DNA from: Hyphomicrobiales bacterium
GTDB lineage: Bacteria; Pseudomonadota; Alphaproteobacteria; Rhizobiales; Rhizobiaceae
DNA length: 64,000 nt
Assembly (NCBI GenBank): GCA_900471485.1
Contig: UCEU01000011.1
Coordinates: 124,001-188,000 of the forward strand
Direction: 5' to 3'
In this document: piece by piece, positions 1-11,541 of the stretch
How the letters are laid out: each line of letters starts with the position of its first letter
Numbering within the stretch: position 1 is the stretch's first letter
The notes under the pieces: generated by a model
What the model saw: the letters and a program-made list of their open reading frames with translations, nothing else
Database searches by the model: none
Told to the model about the DNA's origin: nothing
Position numbers and translations under genes: made by a program

Positions 1-211
1 CAGACCTCAAGTGCGATCTCGCAAATTCTGCAGCCGCAAACAGTCGGTTCCAAGCGCGCTCGTCGTCGGCAGTTGCGCGCCTTAATATCGCCGCGGCTTC
101 GAGATGTTTCGTGATATCTTGAAACCCCGACATAACCTCAGACGTCTGAAGCCGCGCTTGGATAAGCACGGCTCCGAGATCACTCACAGAAAGCGATGTT
201 GAGTCTGACAT
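1..211 (-). CDS. Hypothetical protein, 3' end outside window
   Basis: An open frame of 70 codons starts with ATG at 211 and runs off the left edge of the window. It begins MSDSTSLSVSDLGAVLIQAR and continues as a soluble, probably helical sequence without a recognisable motif in the visible part. It starts 3 bases after the stop of the cyclophilin gene and lies on the same strand, so it could be the last gene of the coaD-ppi transcription unit. No strong ribosome binding site is visible. In several Rhizobiaceae the gene after the cyclophilins is queA, and this sequence is not the start of QueA as I know it. I do not recognise the family. Confidence 0.5.
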   Translation of the reverse strand, partial: MSDSTSLSVSDLGAVLIQARLQTSEVMSGFQDITKHLEAAAILRRATADDERAWNRLFAAAEFARSHLRS

Positions 212-214
212 CAA

Positions 215-724
215 TCAGACGTCGGCGGCAACCCGCATCGAGACGATCGAATCCGGATCGACGACCGGTTCGCCCTTCTTGATCTTGTCGATGTTGTCCA
301 TGCCTTCGATGACCTGGCCCCAGACGGAGTACTGCTTGTTCAGCCACGGAGCATCCGTGAAGCAGATGAAGAACTGCGAGTTGGCGGAGTTCGGGTTCTG
401 CGAACGCGCCATCGAGCAGGTGCCGCGAACGTGGCTGACGGCCGAGAATTCAGCCTTCAGGTCAGGCTTCTCGGAGCCGCCCATGCCGGCACGGCCCGGG
501 TTGAAGCTCTCGCCACCCTTTTTGCCGAACTTCACGTCGCCGGTCTGCGCCATGAAATCGTTGATAACGCGGTGGAACACGACGCCGTCATAGGCCTTCT
601 CGCGTGCGAGTTCCTTGATGCGGGCCACGTGCTCGGGCGCCACTTCAGGCAGAAGCTGGATGACGACCTTACCCTTGGTGGTTTCCAGGATGATGGTGTT
701 TTCCGGATCCTTGATCTCAGCCAT
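215..724 (-). CDS. ppiB: Cytoplasmic peptidyl-prolyl cis-trans isomerase (cyclophilin)
   Basis: This 169-residue single-domain cyclophilin catalyses cis-trans isomerisation of Xaa-Pro bonds during protein folding. The catalytic FHRV motif is at residues 50-53 with the active-site Arg at 52. It is followed by the FMAQTGD stretch, the central ARSQNPNSANSQFFI block and a C-terminal hydrophobic-pocket segment with Trp (SVWGQVIEGMDNI). There is no signal peptide, so it should act in the cytoplasm, unlike its neighbour. It lies 23 bases downstream of the periplasmic paralogue and in the same orientation as coaD, which suggests one operon. Length is normal for the family. Confidence 0.95.
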   Translation of the reverse strand: MAEIKDPENTIILETTKGKVVIQLLPEVAPEHVARIKELAREKAYDGVVFHRVINDFMAQTGDVKFGKKGGESFNPGRAGMGGSEKPDLKAEFSAVSHVRGTCSMARSQNPNSANSQFFICFTDAPWLNKQYSVWGQVIEGMDNIDKIKKGEPVVDPDSIVSMRVAADV

Positions 725-747
725 GTTCTTTCTCCTTAAATTGAAAC

Positions 748-1311
748 TTACTTCTTGCCGACGGTGACCTTGATCATCCGGTCGGGATCGCTGACTTCGC
801 CGTTCTGGCCTTCGCCCTTCTTGATCTTGTCGACGTTTTCCATGCCGGAGACGACCTTGCCGACAACCGTATACTGGCCGTTCAGGAAAGAGCCGTCGGC
901 GAACATGATGAAGAACTGCGAGTTGGCGGAGTTCGGGTCCTGCGAACGCGCCATGCCGACCGTGCCGCGCACGAACGGTGTCTTGGAAAATTCGGCCGGA
1001 ATGTTCGGCAGGTCCGAACCGCCGGTGCCGACCTGGCCCTTGTCGAAGCCCTTTTCCATGTTTCCGTACTGGACGTCGCCGGTCTGGGCCATGAAGCCGT
1101 CGATGACGCGGTGGAAGGCGACGTTGTCATAGGCGCCCTTCTTGGCCAGCGCCTCGATCTGCGCGACGTGCTTCGGCGCGACATCGGGTGCGAGTTCGAT
1201 CACGACCGGGCCGCCCTTCAGTTGGATCGTCAGCGTATCGGCGGCAAATGCGTCGCCGGCGAAGGAAGCCAGATAAAGGACGCCGGCAAATGCGAGATAA
1301 AACAGTTTCAT
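748..1311 (-). CDS. ppiA: Periplasmic peptidyl-prolyl cis-trans isomerase (cyclophilin)
   Basis: This 187-residue cyclophilin has an N-terminal signal peptide: MKLF, a hydrophobic core and a likely signal peptidase I site after AFA near residue 23. It should therefore work in the periplasm. The cyclophilin core is complete, with FHRVIDGFMAQTGD, GMARSQDPNSANSQFF and the closing NVDKIKKGE. It is clearly paralogous to the next gene, so the pair looks like a tandem duplication with one copy exported. It starts 25 bases after the stop of coaD on the same strand. Start ATG at 1311 is chosen because it yields the intact signal peptide. Confidence 0.93.
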   Translation of the reverse strand: MKLFYLAFAGVLYLASFAGDAFAADTLTIQLKGGPVVIELAPDVAPKHVAQIEALAKKGAYDNVAFHRVIDGFMAQTGDVQYGNMEKGFDKGQVGTGGSDLPNIPAEFSKTPFVRGTVGMARSQDPNSANSQFFIMFADGSFLNGQYTVVGKVVSGMENVDKIKKGEGQNGEVSDPDRMIKVTVGKK

Positions 1312-1336
1312 ATGAGCTCCATGGTGGCGAATTCGC

Positions 1337-1831
1337 CTAGGATTTGCGCTTGGATTGAAGGGCTTTCAAGACGGCCGCAGGCACGAATGCGCTGACATCG
1401 CCTCCCATGGCCGCGATTTGACGGACCAATGTGGCCGTTATGGGCCGCGAAGCCGTGCCGGCGGGAAGAAATATGGTCTGGATGTCGGGCGCCATCTGCC
1501 GGTTCATGCCCGCCATCTGCATTTCATAGTCGAGATCGGTGCCGTCCCTGAGGCCGCGGATCAACAAGGTCGCGCCCTGCGCACGCGCCGCGTCGACCAC
1601 CAGATTGTCGAACGAGACGACGGAGATTTCCCTGGCCTTTTCGGGCAGCACTTCCGCGAGCGACTCTACGATCAGTTCGGCGCGTTCCTCGAACGAGAAG
1701 AGCGGCGCCTTGCCGGGGTGGACGCCGATGGCAACGATCACCTTCGACGCAACGCTCAGCGCCTGGATGAGCACATCCAGATGGCCGTTGGTCATCGGGT
1801 CGAACGACCCCGGATAGTAAGCTGTCGTCAT
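1337..1831 (-). CDS. coaD: Phosphopantetheine adenylyltransferase
   Basis: CoaD transfers AMP from ATP to 4'-phosphopantetheine to give dephospho-CoA, the penultimate step of coenzyme A synthesis. The nucleotidyltransferase signature is at the N terminus ([16 protein letters not shown], containing the TNGH variant of the T/HxGH motif). Other family segments follow: [31 protein letters not shown] and the C-terminal [21 protein letters not shown]. The product is 164 residues, the usual size. I chose the ATG at 1831 because the frame upstream of it does not match the family. It leads the unit coaD-ppiA-ppiB. Confidence 0.96.
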   Translation of the reverse strand: MTTAYYPGSFDPMTNGHLDVLIQALSVASKVIVAIGVHPGKAPLFSFEERAELIVESLAEVLPEKAREISVVSFDNLVVDAARAQGATLLIRGLRDGTDLDYEMQMAGMNRQMAPDIQTIFLPAGTASRPITATLVRQIAAMGGDVSAFVPAAVLKALQSKRKS

Positions 1832-2024
1832 TGGCCCCAGCCGTTTGTTTCGACGCCTTTTGTCACGGATGAGGCTTAGCTGCAAGTCATTTGCCCCAAG
1901 AGCGCCGGGCGACTGAACGCTGGATGAACACGATGTTCAAGGCGGCTTCAGGCGACCGTCTCTATACCGAAAGCGTCAACACGGCAGAGGCCAATCCCGG
2001 CACCTGCCCTTCCCGGAAACCACC

Positions 2025-2246
2025 ATGCTGATCATCCTCGTCACCGCAGCCGTCGCAGTCTCGTTCCTCGCCGAAGCCATCTATGGCTGGGTGCAGGATA
2101 GCAGGGACATGGCCTGGGTTCGCGCCGAGGTCAGCGAGCACCACGCGATCGTGCGAGCAACCGGTCACGTGGCGTTTAAACCGATTAAGAATTCTGAACG
2201 CCAGATGAACGACCTATTCAAGGTCGCTTCAGATCGCGCTTGGTAA
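2025..2246 (+). CDS. Possible small membrane protein (73 aa)
   Basis: A 73-codon frame with an N-terminal hydrophobic segment (LIILVTAAVAVSFLAEAIYG), then a charged region containing Trp residues. The first two thirds show G/C-rich third codon positions like the neighbouring genes, which favours real coding, but the last third is less biased. No strong Shine-Dalgarno sequence precedes the ATG. It would be the first of three consecutive small plus-strand membrane proteins in the gap between coaD and the acetyltransferase gene. No family recognised. Confidence 0.35.
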   Translation: MLIILVTAAVAVSFLAEAIYGWVQDSRDMAWVRAEVSEHHAIVRATGHVAFKPIKNSERQMNDLFKVASDRAW

Positions 2247-2334
2247 ACGACCCGTCAATATCCGACGGAACCATTTCCCAACGGGTGCGTTCAATCTCTC
2301 GAACGAACGCGCTACGCCGCACAAGGAACATAAG

Positions 2335-2490
2335 ATGCCCAATAAGATTACCATGATTAATGCAGTTTGGATGGTAATGATGACAGGTATGCTTGCAGCG
2401 ACTATCGCGCTCTACGATCAGAAGGTTGATACGTCCAAGGTATACGGCCCCTATGCTTCGGCCCGTCCGGTCATTGCGAGCCAATACTAA
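2335..2490 (+). CDS. Very small membrane protein (51 aa)
   Basis: ATG at 2335 opens a 51-residue frame ending with TAA at 2488-2490. It has an AAGGAA ribosome binding site 8 bases upstream. The product begins MPNKITMINAVWMVMMTG and has one hydrophobic helix (about residues 7-24) followed by a short polar tail ending VIASQY. One membrane span with the tail on one side is the only structural inference possible. It is followed 33 bases later by another tiny membrane-protein frame with a very strong ribosome binding site, so the two may be co-transcribed. Function unknown. Confidence 0.5.
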   Translation: MPNKITMINAVWMVMMTGMLAATIALYDQKVDTSKVYGPYASARPVIASQY

Positions 2491-2523
2491 GGAACGTGAA
2501 CGCAAAACCCAGGAGGATTGCCG

Positions 2524-2658
2524 ATGTTCACGATTTTAACTCTACTCACTGCCTTGATCAGCGTGATGTTTATCGTGTCCGTGGGGTCCACCATCAGCGC
2601 TTTGCGACGTGAAAGCGAAGACATGAAGAAATTCGAGCACAAGCGCAGCGTTTTCTGA
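2524..2658 (+). CDS. Very small membrane protein (44 aa)
   Basis: ATG at 2524 preceded by a near-perfect AGGAGG Shine-Dalgarno sequence (2511-2516) opens a 44-residue frame ending with TGA at 2656-2658. The product has a hydrophobic helix from about residue 2 to 24 (FTILTLLTALISVMFIVSV). A basic, amphipathic tail follows (SALRRESEDMKKFEHKRSVF). The strong ribosome binding site and the clean membrane-span-plus-charged-tail design make it a good candidate small protein. It follows a second tiny membrane protein on the same strand. No family recognised. Confidence 0.6.
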   Translation: MFTILTLLTALISVMFIVSVGSTISALRRESEDMKKFEHKRSVF

Positions 2659-2726
2659 ACGCCGTAACCTGCTCCGCCGAAAATCGGCACAATGAAACCG
2701 GATGCGTCCCAAGCGCGTCCGGTTTT

Positions 2727-3236
2727 CTATGATCGGATACGCCGCGCCATCATCACCTCGTCGATTTCGTGACCCTCGTGAAGATAGCCCCCGGGAACCA
2801 TCCCGATCTCGGCGAACCCTTCGCGCGCATAGAAGCGTCTCGCCACTTGGTTCTCGGCGCTGACGGCGAGCTCCAGTTGCCTTACCCCGATGTCGCCGGC
2901 ATGATCGGTGACCGCATGCAGCAGACGCGAGGCAAGCCCCGCGCCGCGGTGCTCCGTCCTGACATAGACCATGATGATCGTCGCGCGATGCGCCATCCTG
3001 CTCGCCCGCTGCCGCGACAGGCCCATGATGCCGATCGGCTCGCCGGCGTGAAAAGCGACGAAGATGGGATCGCCTTCGATCCGCCGCCGCCACTCGGCCT
3101 CCGGCAGGGCTTTCCAGTCCTCCAGCGTGCTGGCGAAAGCGAGAGGCTCCAGCCGCAATGCCTCCAGCCGGATCAGCCGGAAGGCATCCACGTCGTCCAC
3201 CGTCAGCAGTCTGATCGTCGCGTCACTCTCGCGCAT
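2727..3236 (-). CDS. GNAT family N-acetyltransferase
   Basis: A 169-residue single-domain GNAT acetyltransferase that should transfer an acetyl group from acetyl-CoA to an amine. The acetyl-CoA pyrophosphate-binding segment is visible as VRTEHRGAGLASRLLHAVTD (the Q/RxxGxG/A motif) around residues 93-112. It is followed by the motif B region LELAVSAENQVARRFYAREG, where the conserved Asn and Tyr typical of RimI-like enzymes are seen. The substrate cannot be predicted. It is a stand-alone gene between gyrA and the small membrane-protein genes. ATG at 3236 gives a start typical of the family (IRLLTVDDVDAFRLIR). Confidence 0.85.
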   Translation of the reverse strand: MRESDATIRLLTVDDVDAFRLIRLEALRLEPLAFASTLEDWKALPEAEWRRRIEGDPIFVAFHAGEPIGIMGLSRQRASRMAHRATIIMVYVRTEHRGAGLASRLLHAVTDHAGDIGVRQLELAVSAENQVARRFYAREGFAEIGMVPGGYLHEGHEIDEVMMARRIRS

Positions 3237-3304
3237 GCTTCAGTTCTCCAGATGATCGCCGAAGATACATGAGCGTGATGCCGGTTCAACAATCGCCCAT
3301 AAGA

Positions 3305-3332
3305 AAAGCCGGGCGGAATTTCGCCCGGCTTT
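3305..3332 (-). terminator. Rho-independent terminator of gyrA
   Basis: An 11-bp inverted repeat (AAAGCCGGGCG / CGCCCGGCTTT) with a 6-base loop lies just after the gyrA stop. On the minus strand the stem is followed by TTTTCTTAT, a usable U-tract. Confidence 0.8.
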
Positions 3333-3358
3333 CAAAAGTTTCAGCTGTGAGGAAGCGC

Positions 3359-6145
3359 TTATGCTTCCGGTTCCGTCGTTGCCTCGCCGTCGCCGGCAAT
3401 GATGTCTTCGCCGTTTTCGGTCGTCTCTTCGGCATCCTCTTCCGGTTCGCTGATGCGCTCGACCGACACGACTTTCTCGTCCTTGGAGGTCGAGAAGATG
3501 GTCACGCCCTTGGTCGCGCGGCTGGCGATGCGGATACCGCCGACCGGCACGCGGATCAGCTGGCCGCCATCCGACACCAGCATGATCTGGTCGCCGTCAT
3601 CAACAGGGAAGGCGGCGACGAGTTCGCCGATCTCGCCTGTCTTCGACGTGTCGGTGGCGCGAATGCCCTTGCCGCCGCGTCCGGAGATACGGAAGTCGTA
3701 GGACGAGGAGCGCTTGCCGTAGCCCTTCTCCGAAACCGTCAGCACGAACTGTTCGCGTGCCTTCAGCTCTTCGTAGCGCTCGTCGCTAAGCTGCCCCTCT
3801 TCGGTGACTTCCTCGCCAACGAGTGCGATCTCTTCCGCCTCGCCCGTCGTCAGGCGACGCTCGGCCGCGGCGCGCTTCAGATAAGCAGCGCGTTCCCACG
3901 GCTCGGCATCGACGTGGCCGACGATCGTCATCGAGATGATCCGGTCGCCATCGCCGAGGTTGATCCCGCGCACGCCGATCGAGTTGCGGCCCGCGAAGAC
4001 GCGGACGTCATCGACCGCGAAGCGGATGCACTGGCCGAGCGCAGTCGTCAGCAGCACGTCGTCATGCTCGGTGCAGGTCTCGACGGAGAGGATTTCGTCG
4101 CCCTCTTCCTCGAGCTTCATCGCGATCTTGCCGTTGCGGTTGACCTGCACGAAGTCGCTGAGCTTGTTGCGGCGCACGGTACCGCGCGTCGTCGAGAACA
4201 TCACGTCCAGCTTGTCCCAGCTGTCCTCGTCCTCGGGTAGCGGAAGGATGGTGGTAATGCGCTCGCCCGGTTCCAGGGGCAGCATGTTGATCAGCGCCTT
4301 GCCGCGCGAGGTCGGCGTGCCGATCGGCAGGCGATAGACCTTCTCCTTGTAGACGATGCCGCGCGAGGAGAAGAACAGAACCGGCGTATGCGTGTTGAGA
4401 ACGAATAGCTGGCTAACAAAGTCCTCGTCGCGGGTCGACATGCCGGAGCGGCCCTTGCCGCCGCGACGCTGGGCGCGGTAGGTGTTCAGCGGCACGCGCT
4501 TGATGTAACCGAGATGCGAGACGGTCACGACCATGTCCTCGCGGGCGATGAGGTCTTCATCGTCCATCTCGAGTCCGCCATCCATGATCTCGGTGCGGCG
4601 CGGCGTGCCGAACTCGTCGCGAACGGCGGCGAGCTCTTCCTTGACGATCGTCTGGATACGAATGCGCGAAGACAGGATTTCGAGGTAATCCTTGATTTCC
4701 TCGCCGATCTTGTTGAGTTCGTCGCCGATTTCGTCGCGGCCCAGAGCCGTAAGACGGGCGAGACGCAGTTCGAGGATGGCACGCGCCTGCTCTTCCGAGA
4801 GGTTGTACGTCATGTCCTCGTTGATGCGGTGGCGCGGATCGTCGATCAGACGGATCAGGCTTTCGACGTCATGCGCCGGCCAGCGGCGCGTCATCAGCTC
4901 TTCACGGGCCGACTGCGGGTCCGGCGCCTGGCGGATGACGCGGATGACTTCGTCGATGTTGGCGACAGCGATTGCAAGGCCGACCAAGACGTGAGCGCGC
5001 TCACGCGCCTTGCGCAGCAGGAACTTTGTACGCCGGCTAACAACTTCCTCGCGGAACGACACGAAAGCGCGCAGCATGTCGAGTAGCTGCAGCTGTTCCG
5101 GCTTGCCGCCGTTCAGCGCCACCATGTTGCAGCCGAACGAGGTCTGCAGTGGCGTGTAGCGGTAAAGCTGGTTCAGGATGACGTCCGCATTGGCGTCGCG
5201 CTTCAGTTCGACGACGACGCGATAGCCTTGGCGGTCGGATTCGTCACGCAGGTCGGAGATGCCCTCGATGCGCTTGTCGCGCACCAGCTCTGCCATCTTC
5301 TCGATCATCGTCGACTTGTTCACCTGGAACGGGATCTCTGTGATGATGATCTGCTCGCGGTCGCCGCGCATCGGCTCGATGGTGGCGACACCGCGCATGA
5401 TGACGGAGCCGCGGCCCGTCTCGTAAGCCGAGCGAATGCCGGAACGGCCGAGGATCTTGGCGCCGGTCGGGAAGTCGGGACCCGGAATGATCTGCATCAT
5501 CTCGGGCAGTTCGATCGCCGGATTGTCGATCAGCGCGATACAGCCGTCGACAACTTCGATCAGGTTGTGCGGTGGAATGTTCGTCGCCATGCCGACGGCG
5601 ATGCCGCCCGCGCCGTTGACCAGAAGGTTCGGGAACTTCGCGGGAACGACGACGGGCTCGGAGAGCGTTCCGTCGTAGTTGTCGCGGAAATCGACCGTTT
5701 CCTTGTCGAGGTCGTCGAGCAGCGAGTGTGCGGCCTTTTCGAGGCGGCATTCGGTGTAGCGTTCAGCCGCAGGCGGATCGCCGTCGACCGAGCCGAAGTT
5801 GCCCTGCCCGTCGATCAGCGGCAGGCGCAGCGACCAATCCTGCGCCATGCGCGCCAGCGCGTCGTAGATCGCCGTGTTGCCGTGCGGATGGTATTTACCC
5901 ATCACGTCCCCGGTGACGCGGGCGCATTTGACGTATTTCTTGTTCCAGTCGATGCCGAGCTCGGACATGCCGTAGAGGATGCGCCGGTGCACGGGCTTGA
6001 GGCCGTCGCGCACATCGGGCAGCGCGCGGCTGACGATAACGCTCATCGCGTAATCGAGATACGACCGCTGCATTTCCTCCATGATGGAGATGGGCTCGAT
6101 GCCTGGCGGGAGCTTCCCGCCGCCGGGGGGTGTTTGCTCAGTCAA
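3359..6145 (-). CDS. gyrA: DNA gyrase subunit A
   Basis: GyrA is the DNA-cleaving and rejoining subunit of gyrase (A2B2), which introduces negative supercoils using ATP hydrolysed by GyrB. The 928-residue protein has the N-terminal breakage-reunion domain with the catalytic Tyr at residue 130 (AAERYTEC). The QRDR segment is [10 protein letters not shown] at 86-95. The GyrA box QRRGGKG opens the C-terminal beta-pinwheel domain, and the C-terminal tail is very acidic. Residue 91, equivalent to E. coli Ser83, is Thr. The start is TTG at 6145 ([11 protein letters not shown]). The next plausible start downstream would cut into conserved sequence. A terminator follows at 3305-3332. Confidence 0.98.
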   Translation of the reverse strand: MTEQTPPGGGKLPPGIEPISIMEEMQRSYLDYAMSVIVSRALPDVRDGLKPVHRRILYGMSELGIDWNKKYVKCARVTGDVMGKYHPHGNTAIYDALARMAQDWSLRLPLIDGQGNFGSVDGDPPAAERYTECRLEKAAHSLLDDLDKETVDFRDNYDGTLSEPVVVPAKFPNLLVNGAGGIAVGMATNIPPHNLIEVVDGCIALIDNPAIELPEMMQIIPGPDFPTGAKILGRSGIRSAYETGRGSVIMRGVATIEPMRGDREQIIITEIPFQVNKSTMIEKMAELVRDKRIEGISDLRDESDRQGYRVVVELKRDANADVILNQLYRYTPLQTSFGCNMVALNGGKPEQLQLLDMLRAFVSFREEVVSRRTKFLLRKARERAHVLVGLAIAVANIDEVIRVIRQAPDPQSAREELMTRRWPAHDVESLIRLIDDPRHRINEDMTYNLSEEQARAILELRLARLTALGRDEIGDELNKIGEEIKDYLEILSSRIRIQTIVKEELAAVRDEFGTPRRTEIMDGGLEMDDEDLIAREDMVVTVSHLGYIKRVPLNTYRAQRRGGKGRSGMSTRDEDFVSQLFVLNTHTPVLFFSSRGIVYKEKVYRLPIGTPTSRGKALINMLPLEPGERITTILPLPEDEDSWDKLDVMFSTTRGTVRRNKLSDFVQVNRNGKIAMKLEEEGDEILSVETCTEHDDVLLTTALGQCIRFAVDDVRVFAGRNSIGVRGINLGDGDRIISMTIVGHVDAEPWERAAYLKRAAAERRLTTGEAEEIALVGEEVTEEGQLSDERYEELKAREQFVLTVSEKGYGKRSSSYDFRISGRGGKGIRATDTSKTGEIGELVAAFPVDDGDQIMLVSDGGQLIRVPVGGIRIASRATKGVTIFSTSKDEKVVSVERISEPEEDAEETTENGEDIIAGDGEATTEPEA

Positions 6146-6370
6146 AACGGATCACGATCTCTTCTAGAATCACTTGAAGATTTATAACGGAAAGGCTGCT
6201 GGGACGCCAATTTCAGCGGGAGTTTTGAACAGGCTTTTACGGCTCAATCGCGGCAGGTCCGGCCTTTCGGCGGGCTAGTCGCGCTATCCGAGCAGAGTTG
6301 TTTGCCAAATCGATTTCCCCACCGCACAATCACTCGCAGCCAGTCCGTTATATGGGCTTATGGAGACACG

Positions 6371-7015
6371 ATGGCAAGCGCCGACCAACTGATCAACGCC
6401 TTCACCACCCTGCTCGTAACCATCGACCCGCCGGGCCTCGCGCCGATCTTTCTTGGGCTGACGGTGGGCATGACCCGCGCGCAACGCAAGCAGGTGGCGC
6501 TCCGTGGTACGATCATCGCCTTCATCATCCTCGCCGTCTTCGCGCTGTTCGGCGCCAGCGTGCTTGGCATCCTCGGCATCTCCATCGGCGCCTTCCGCAT
6601 CGCCGGCGGCCTGCTGCTCTTCTGGATCGCCTTCGAAATGGTGTTCGAGAAGCGCCAGGACCGCAAGGAGAAGACCGGCACGGCGGCGATCACCGTCGAT
6701 CACATCCAGAACATCGCCGTCTTCCCGCTGGCGATCCCGCTGATCTCCGGCCCGGGAGCCATCTCGGCGACCATCCTGCTCGCGGGCTCGATGCAGGGGT
6801 CTTTCGAGCGGGCGCAGCTGATCATCGTCATCGCTGTCAGCCTGCTTTTGATGTTTCTGGCGCTGCTGATCGCCGACCGCCTGGATCGCTTTCTGGGCGT
6901 CACCGGTCGCGCCATCCTCACCCGCCTGCTCGGCGTCATCCTGGCTGCGCTGGCAACGCAGTTCGTGGTCGATGGCATCAAGTCCACGATGAACCTCGCG
7001 CCTGCCGCGATGTGA
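6371..7015 (+). CDS. MarC family integral membrane protein
   Basis: A 214-residue inner-membrane protein of the MarC/UPF0056 family with about six predicted membrane spans. Family segments visible are LLVTIDPPGLAPIFLGLT near the N terminus, ISIGAFRIAGGLLLFWIAFE, and FPLAIPLISGPGAISATILL. MarC was named from the E. coli mar locus, but a role in antibiotic resistance is not established and the transported substrate is unknown. ATG at 6371 is used because the longer upstream frame is not family-like. It is transcribed divergently from gyrA and converges on ssb with a shared terminator. Confidence 0.88.
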   Translation: MASADQLINAFTTLLVTIDPPGLAPIFLGLTVGMTRAQRKQVALRGTIIAFIILAVFALFGASVLGILGISIGAFRIAGGLLLFWIAFEMVFEKRQDRKEKTGTAAITVDHIQNIAVFPLAIPLISGPGAISATILLAGSMQGSFERAQLIIVIAVSLLLMFLALLIADRLDRFLGVTGRAILTRLLGVILAALATQFVVDGIKSTMNLAPAAM

Positions 7016-7026
7016 AGGCACAAACG

Positions 7027-7056
7027 AAAACGGCGCGCCACGAGGCGCGCCGTTTT
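7027..7056. terminator. Bidirectional terminator between marC and ssb
   Basis: A 13-bp perfect inverted repeat (AAAACGGCGCGCC / GGCGCGCCGTTTT) with a 4-base ACGA loop sits between the convergent marC and ssb genes. It has T-runs on both strands. Confidence 0.85.
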
Positions 7057-7078
7057 GAAGTCTTGATCGGATTGCCGA

Positions 7079-7636
7079 TCAAAACGGAATATCGTCGTCC
7101 AAATCGCGCGAGAAGTTGCCGCCACCCGAAGACGAACCGCCGCCAGAGCCGCCACGGCCCGACGACTGCGAAGGCGAACCGTAATCGTCGCCATAGCCGC
7201 CGCCACCGCCGAAGTCGCCACCGCCGGCATTGCCGCCACGGCCACCGCCGTAGCCGCCGCCAGAACGATCGCCACCGCCTTCGCCGCGTCCATCGAGCAT
7301 CGTCAGCGTCGAGCCGAAGCCCTGCAGCACGACTTCCGTGGAATAGCGGTCCTGGCCCTGCTGGTCCTGCCACTTGCGAGTCTGCAGAGCGCCTTCGATA
7401 TAGAGCTTGGCGCCCTTCTTGACGTACTGTTCGACAACCTTGCACAGACCTTCGTTGAAGACGACGACGGTGTGCCACTCGGTCTTTTCGCGGCGCTCGC
7501 CGGAATTGCGGTCGCGCCAGGTTTCCGACGTCGCGATGCGGAGGTTGGCGATCGGCCGGCCGTCCTGCGTCCGACGGATTTCCGGGTCTGCGCCCACGTT
7601 TCCGATCAGAATTACCTTGTTTACGCTGCCAGCCAT
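7079..7636 (-). CDS. ssb: Single-stranded DNA-binding protein
   Basis: SSB coats single-stranded DNA during replication, recombination and repair and recruits partner proteins through its C-terminal tip. The 185-residue protein has an OB-fold at about residues 1-115 ([40 protein letters not shown]). A long Gly-rich linker with Ser and Tyr follows, and the acidic tip is [11 protein letters not shown] at 7636 is preferred over upstream in-frame codons because it matches the family N terminus. It is transcribed divergently from uvrA with a LexA-type box between them, so SOS induction is expected. Confidence 0.97.
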   Translation of the reverse strand: MAGSVNKVILIGNVGADPEIRRTQDGRPIANLRIATSETWRDRNSGERREKTEWHTVVVFNEGLCKVVEQYVKKGAKLYIEGALQTRKWQDQQGQDRYSTEVVLQGFGSTLTMLDGRGEGGGDRSGGGYGGGRGGNAGGGDFGGGGGYGDDYGSPSQSSGRGGSGGGSSSGGGNFSRDLDDDIPF

Positions 7637-7749
7637 ACTTTTCACCCTACCTGCCGCCCTGCCCGGCGGCGCTTGAAACAATCGGTGCACCTTAAACCAT
7701 AGAGGCGGTGCGATGGACGTCCATAGCCGGTTCATCCACAAGGAATTTT

Positions 7750-7764
7750 GTTCTTTATTTGTTC
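7750..7764. promoter_or_regulatory. LexA (SOS) box shared by ssb and uvrA
   Basis: The direct repeat GTTC-N7-GTTC (GTTCTTTATTTGTTC) matches the alphaproteobacterial LexA operator exactly. It lies in the divergent intergenic region, 114 bases from the ssb start and 122 from the uvrA start, both DNA repair genes. Confidence 0.85.
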
Positions 7765-7885
7765 TATTTTATCCCTATGATCCTGTCAACCGAATCGAAA
7801 ACCTTGCACCATCTAGACATTGAGCCTCGACTCGCCCGCCGGCATCACTAAATAAGGGGCTGTTCCAGCACAGAAGCAGAAGACG

Positions 7886-10807
<2,922 letters not shown>

Positions 10808-10814
10808 TCCGCTG

Positions 10815-11201
10815 TTACCAGACGATGTCGATCCCGAATTCCTGGAAGGCGGGATCGACTGTTATGAGCGAGAGGTTTTCGAGCTTGCATTGAGCGGCAA
10901 GCATGCGATCGAAAGGATCGCGATGGGTCCCGGGCATGTGACCAGCGAGGAAGGAGTGCAGCATCGAAATGGGAAGTTGTGCGAAGCGTTCCGCGCGCAA
11001 TGTTCCTTCAAAATCGGTGACCAAAGGTTCCATCTCAGGCCACTTGCCGTAACGATGTTTGGTTGCGATTTCGAAGGCGGATACGGCGCTGACGAAGATA
11101 GCGTTTTCTGGCGAGGAGATCGCCGTGCGCGCGTTCGGACCAAGTCTTGGCAAGTCAAGCAGCCACCAAGCCAGAGCATGTGTATCCAGCAGGTACTTCA
11201 T
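10815..11201 (-). CDS. PIN-domain ribonuclease toxin, VapC family
   Basis: A 128-residue PIN-domain protein, predicted to be a metal-dependent RNase acting as the toxin of a type II toxin-antitoxin pair. The acidic catalytic set is visible: Asp in LLDTHALAWW near the N terminus, Glu in SAFEIATKHRYGK, Asp residues in HRDPFDRMLAAQ, and Asp in LITVDPAFQ. ATG at 11201 overlaps the antitoxin stop codon as ATGA, which implies translational coupling and fixes the start. The pair sits between uvrA and a DUF72 gene. The target RNA cannot be read from sequence. Confidence 0.88.
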   Translation of the reverse strand: MKYLLDTHALAWWLLDLPRLGPNARTAISSPENAIFVSAVSAFEIATKHRYGKWPEMEPLVTDFEGTLRAERFAQLPISMLHSFLAGHMPGTHRDPFDRMLAAQCKLENLSLITVDPAFQEFGIDIVW

Positions 11202-11470
11202 TGCCCGTTGTCGCCGGGAAACGAGTATTTCCCTTCCCAAGCCTCAAGTTCGTCTTCGGACAGTGGTTCGAGAAACAAATCGGGTGGAAGCTTATCGCGG
11301 AGGTAGGCAAAACGGCCAGGAAGGCGCGGCGTCGCGGCGGAAGGCTCGACAGGCACCAGTTTCACCAGCGGCTTGTCATCGCGTGCCAGAATAATCTCCT
11401 CGCCGGCTTCAACACGGCTGAGGAGTTCGGAGAGTTCGGTATTGGCCTTGGGCACGCTTACGATTGTCAT
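11198..11470 (-). CDS. Phd/YefM-type antitoxin
   Basis: A 90-residue antitoxin that should bind and neutralise the adjoining PIN toxin and autorepress the operon. The N-terminal Phd/YefM DNA-binding fold is recognisable (MTIVSVPKANTELSELLSRV, EAGEEIILARDDKPLVKLVP). The C-terminal acidic, Trp-containing tail (LSEDELEAWEGKYSFPGD) is the likely toxin-binding part. It precedes the toxin and overlaps it by four bases, the usual antitoxin-first order. The module is complete with no sign of decay. Confidence 0.87.
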   Translation of the reverse strand: MTIVSVPKANTELSELLSRVEAGEEIILARDDKPLVKLVPVEPSAATPRLPGRFAYLRDKLPPDLFLEPLSEDELEAWEGKYSFPGDNGQ

Positions 11471-11541
11471 CGGAATGCCTTTCGATGATCGATAGAGAGA
11501 TAATAGACAACGACTTCGCGAACTTCAACGAGGAGGAATTG

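Noticed and set aside
1962..2168. Minus-strand 68-codon frame opposite the small 73-aa candidate
   Set aside because: No ribosome binding site and no hydrophobic or domain pattern; the plus-strand frame is the better candidate.
6298..7422. Long frame overlapping marC and ssb in another reading frame
   Set aside because: It crosses the marC-ssb terminator and both conserved genes; composition is that of an out-of-frame shadow.
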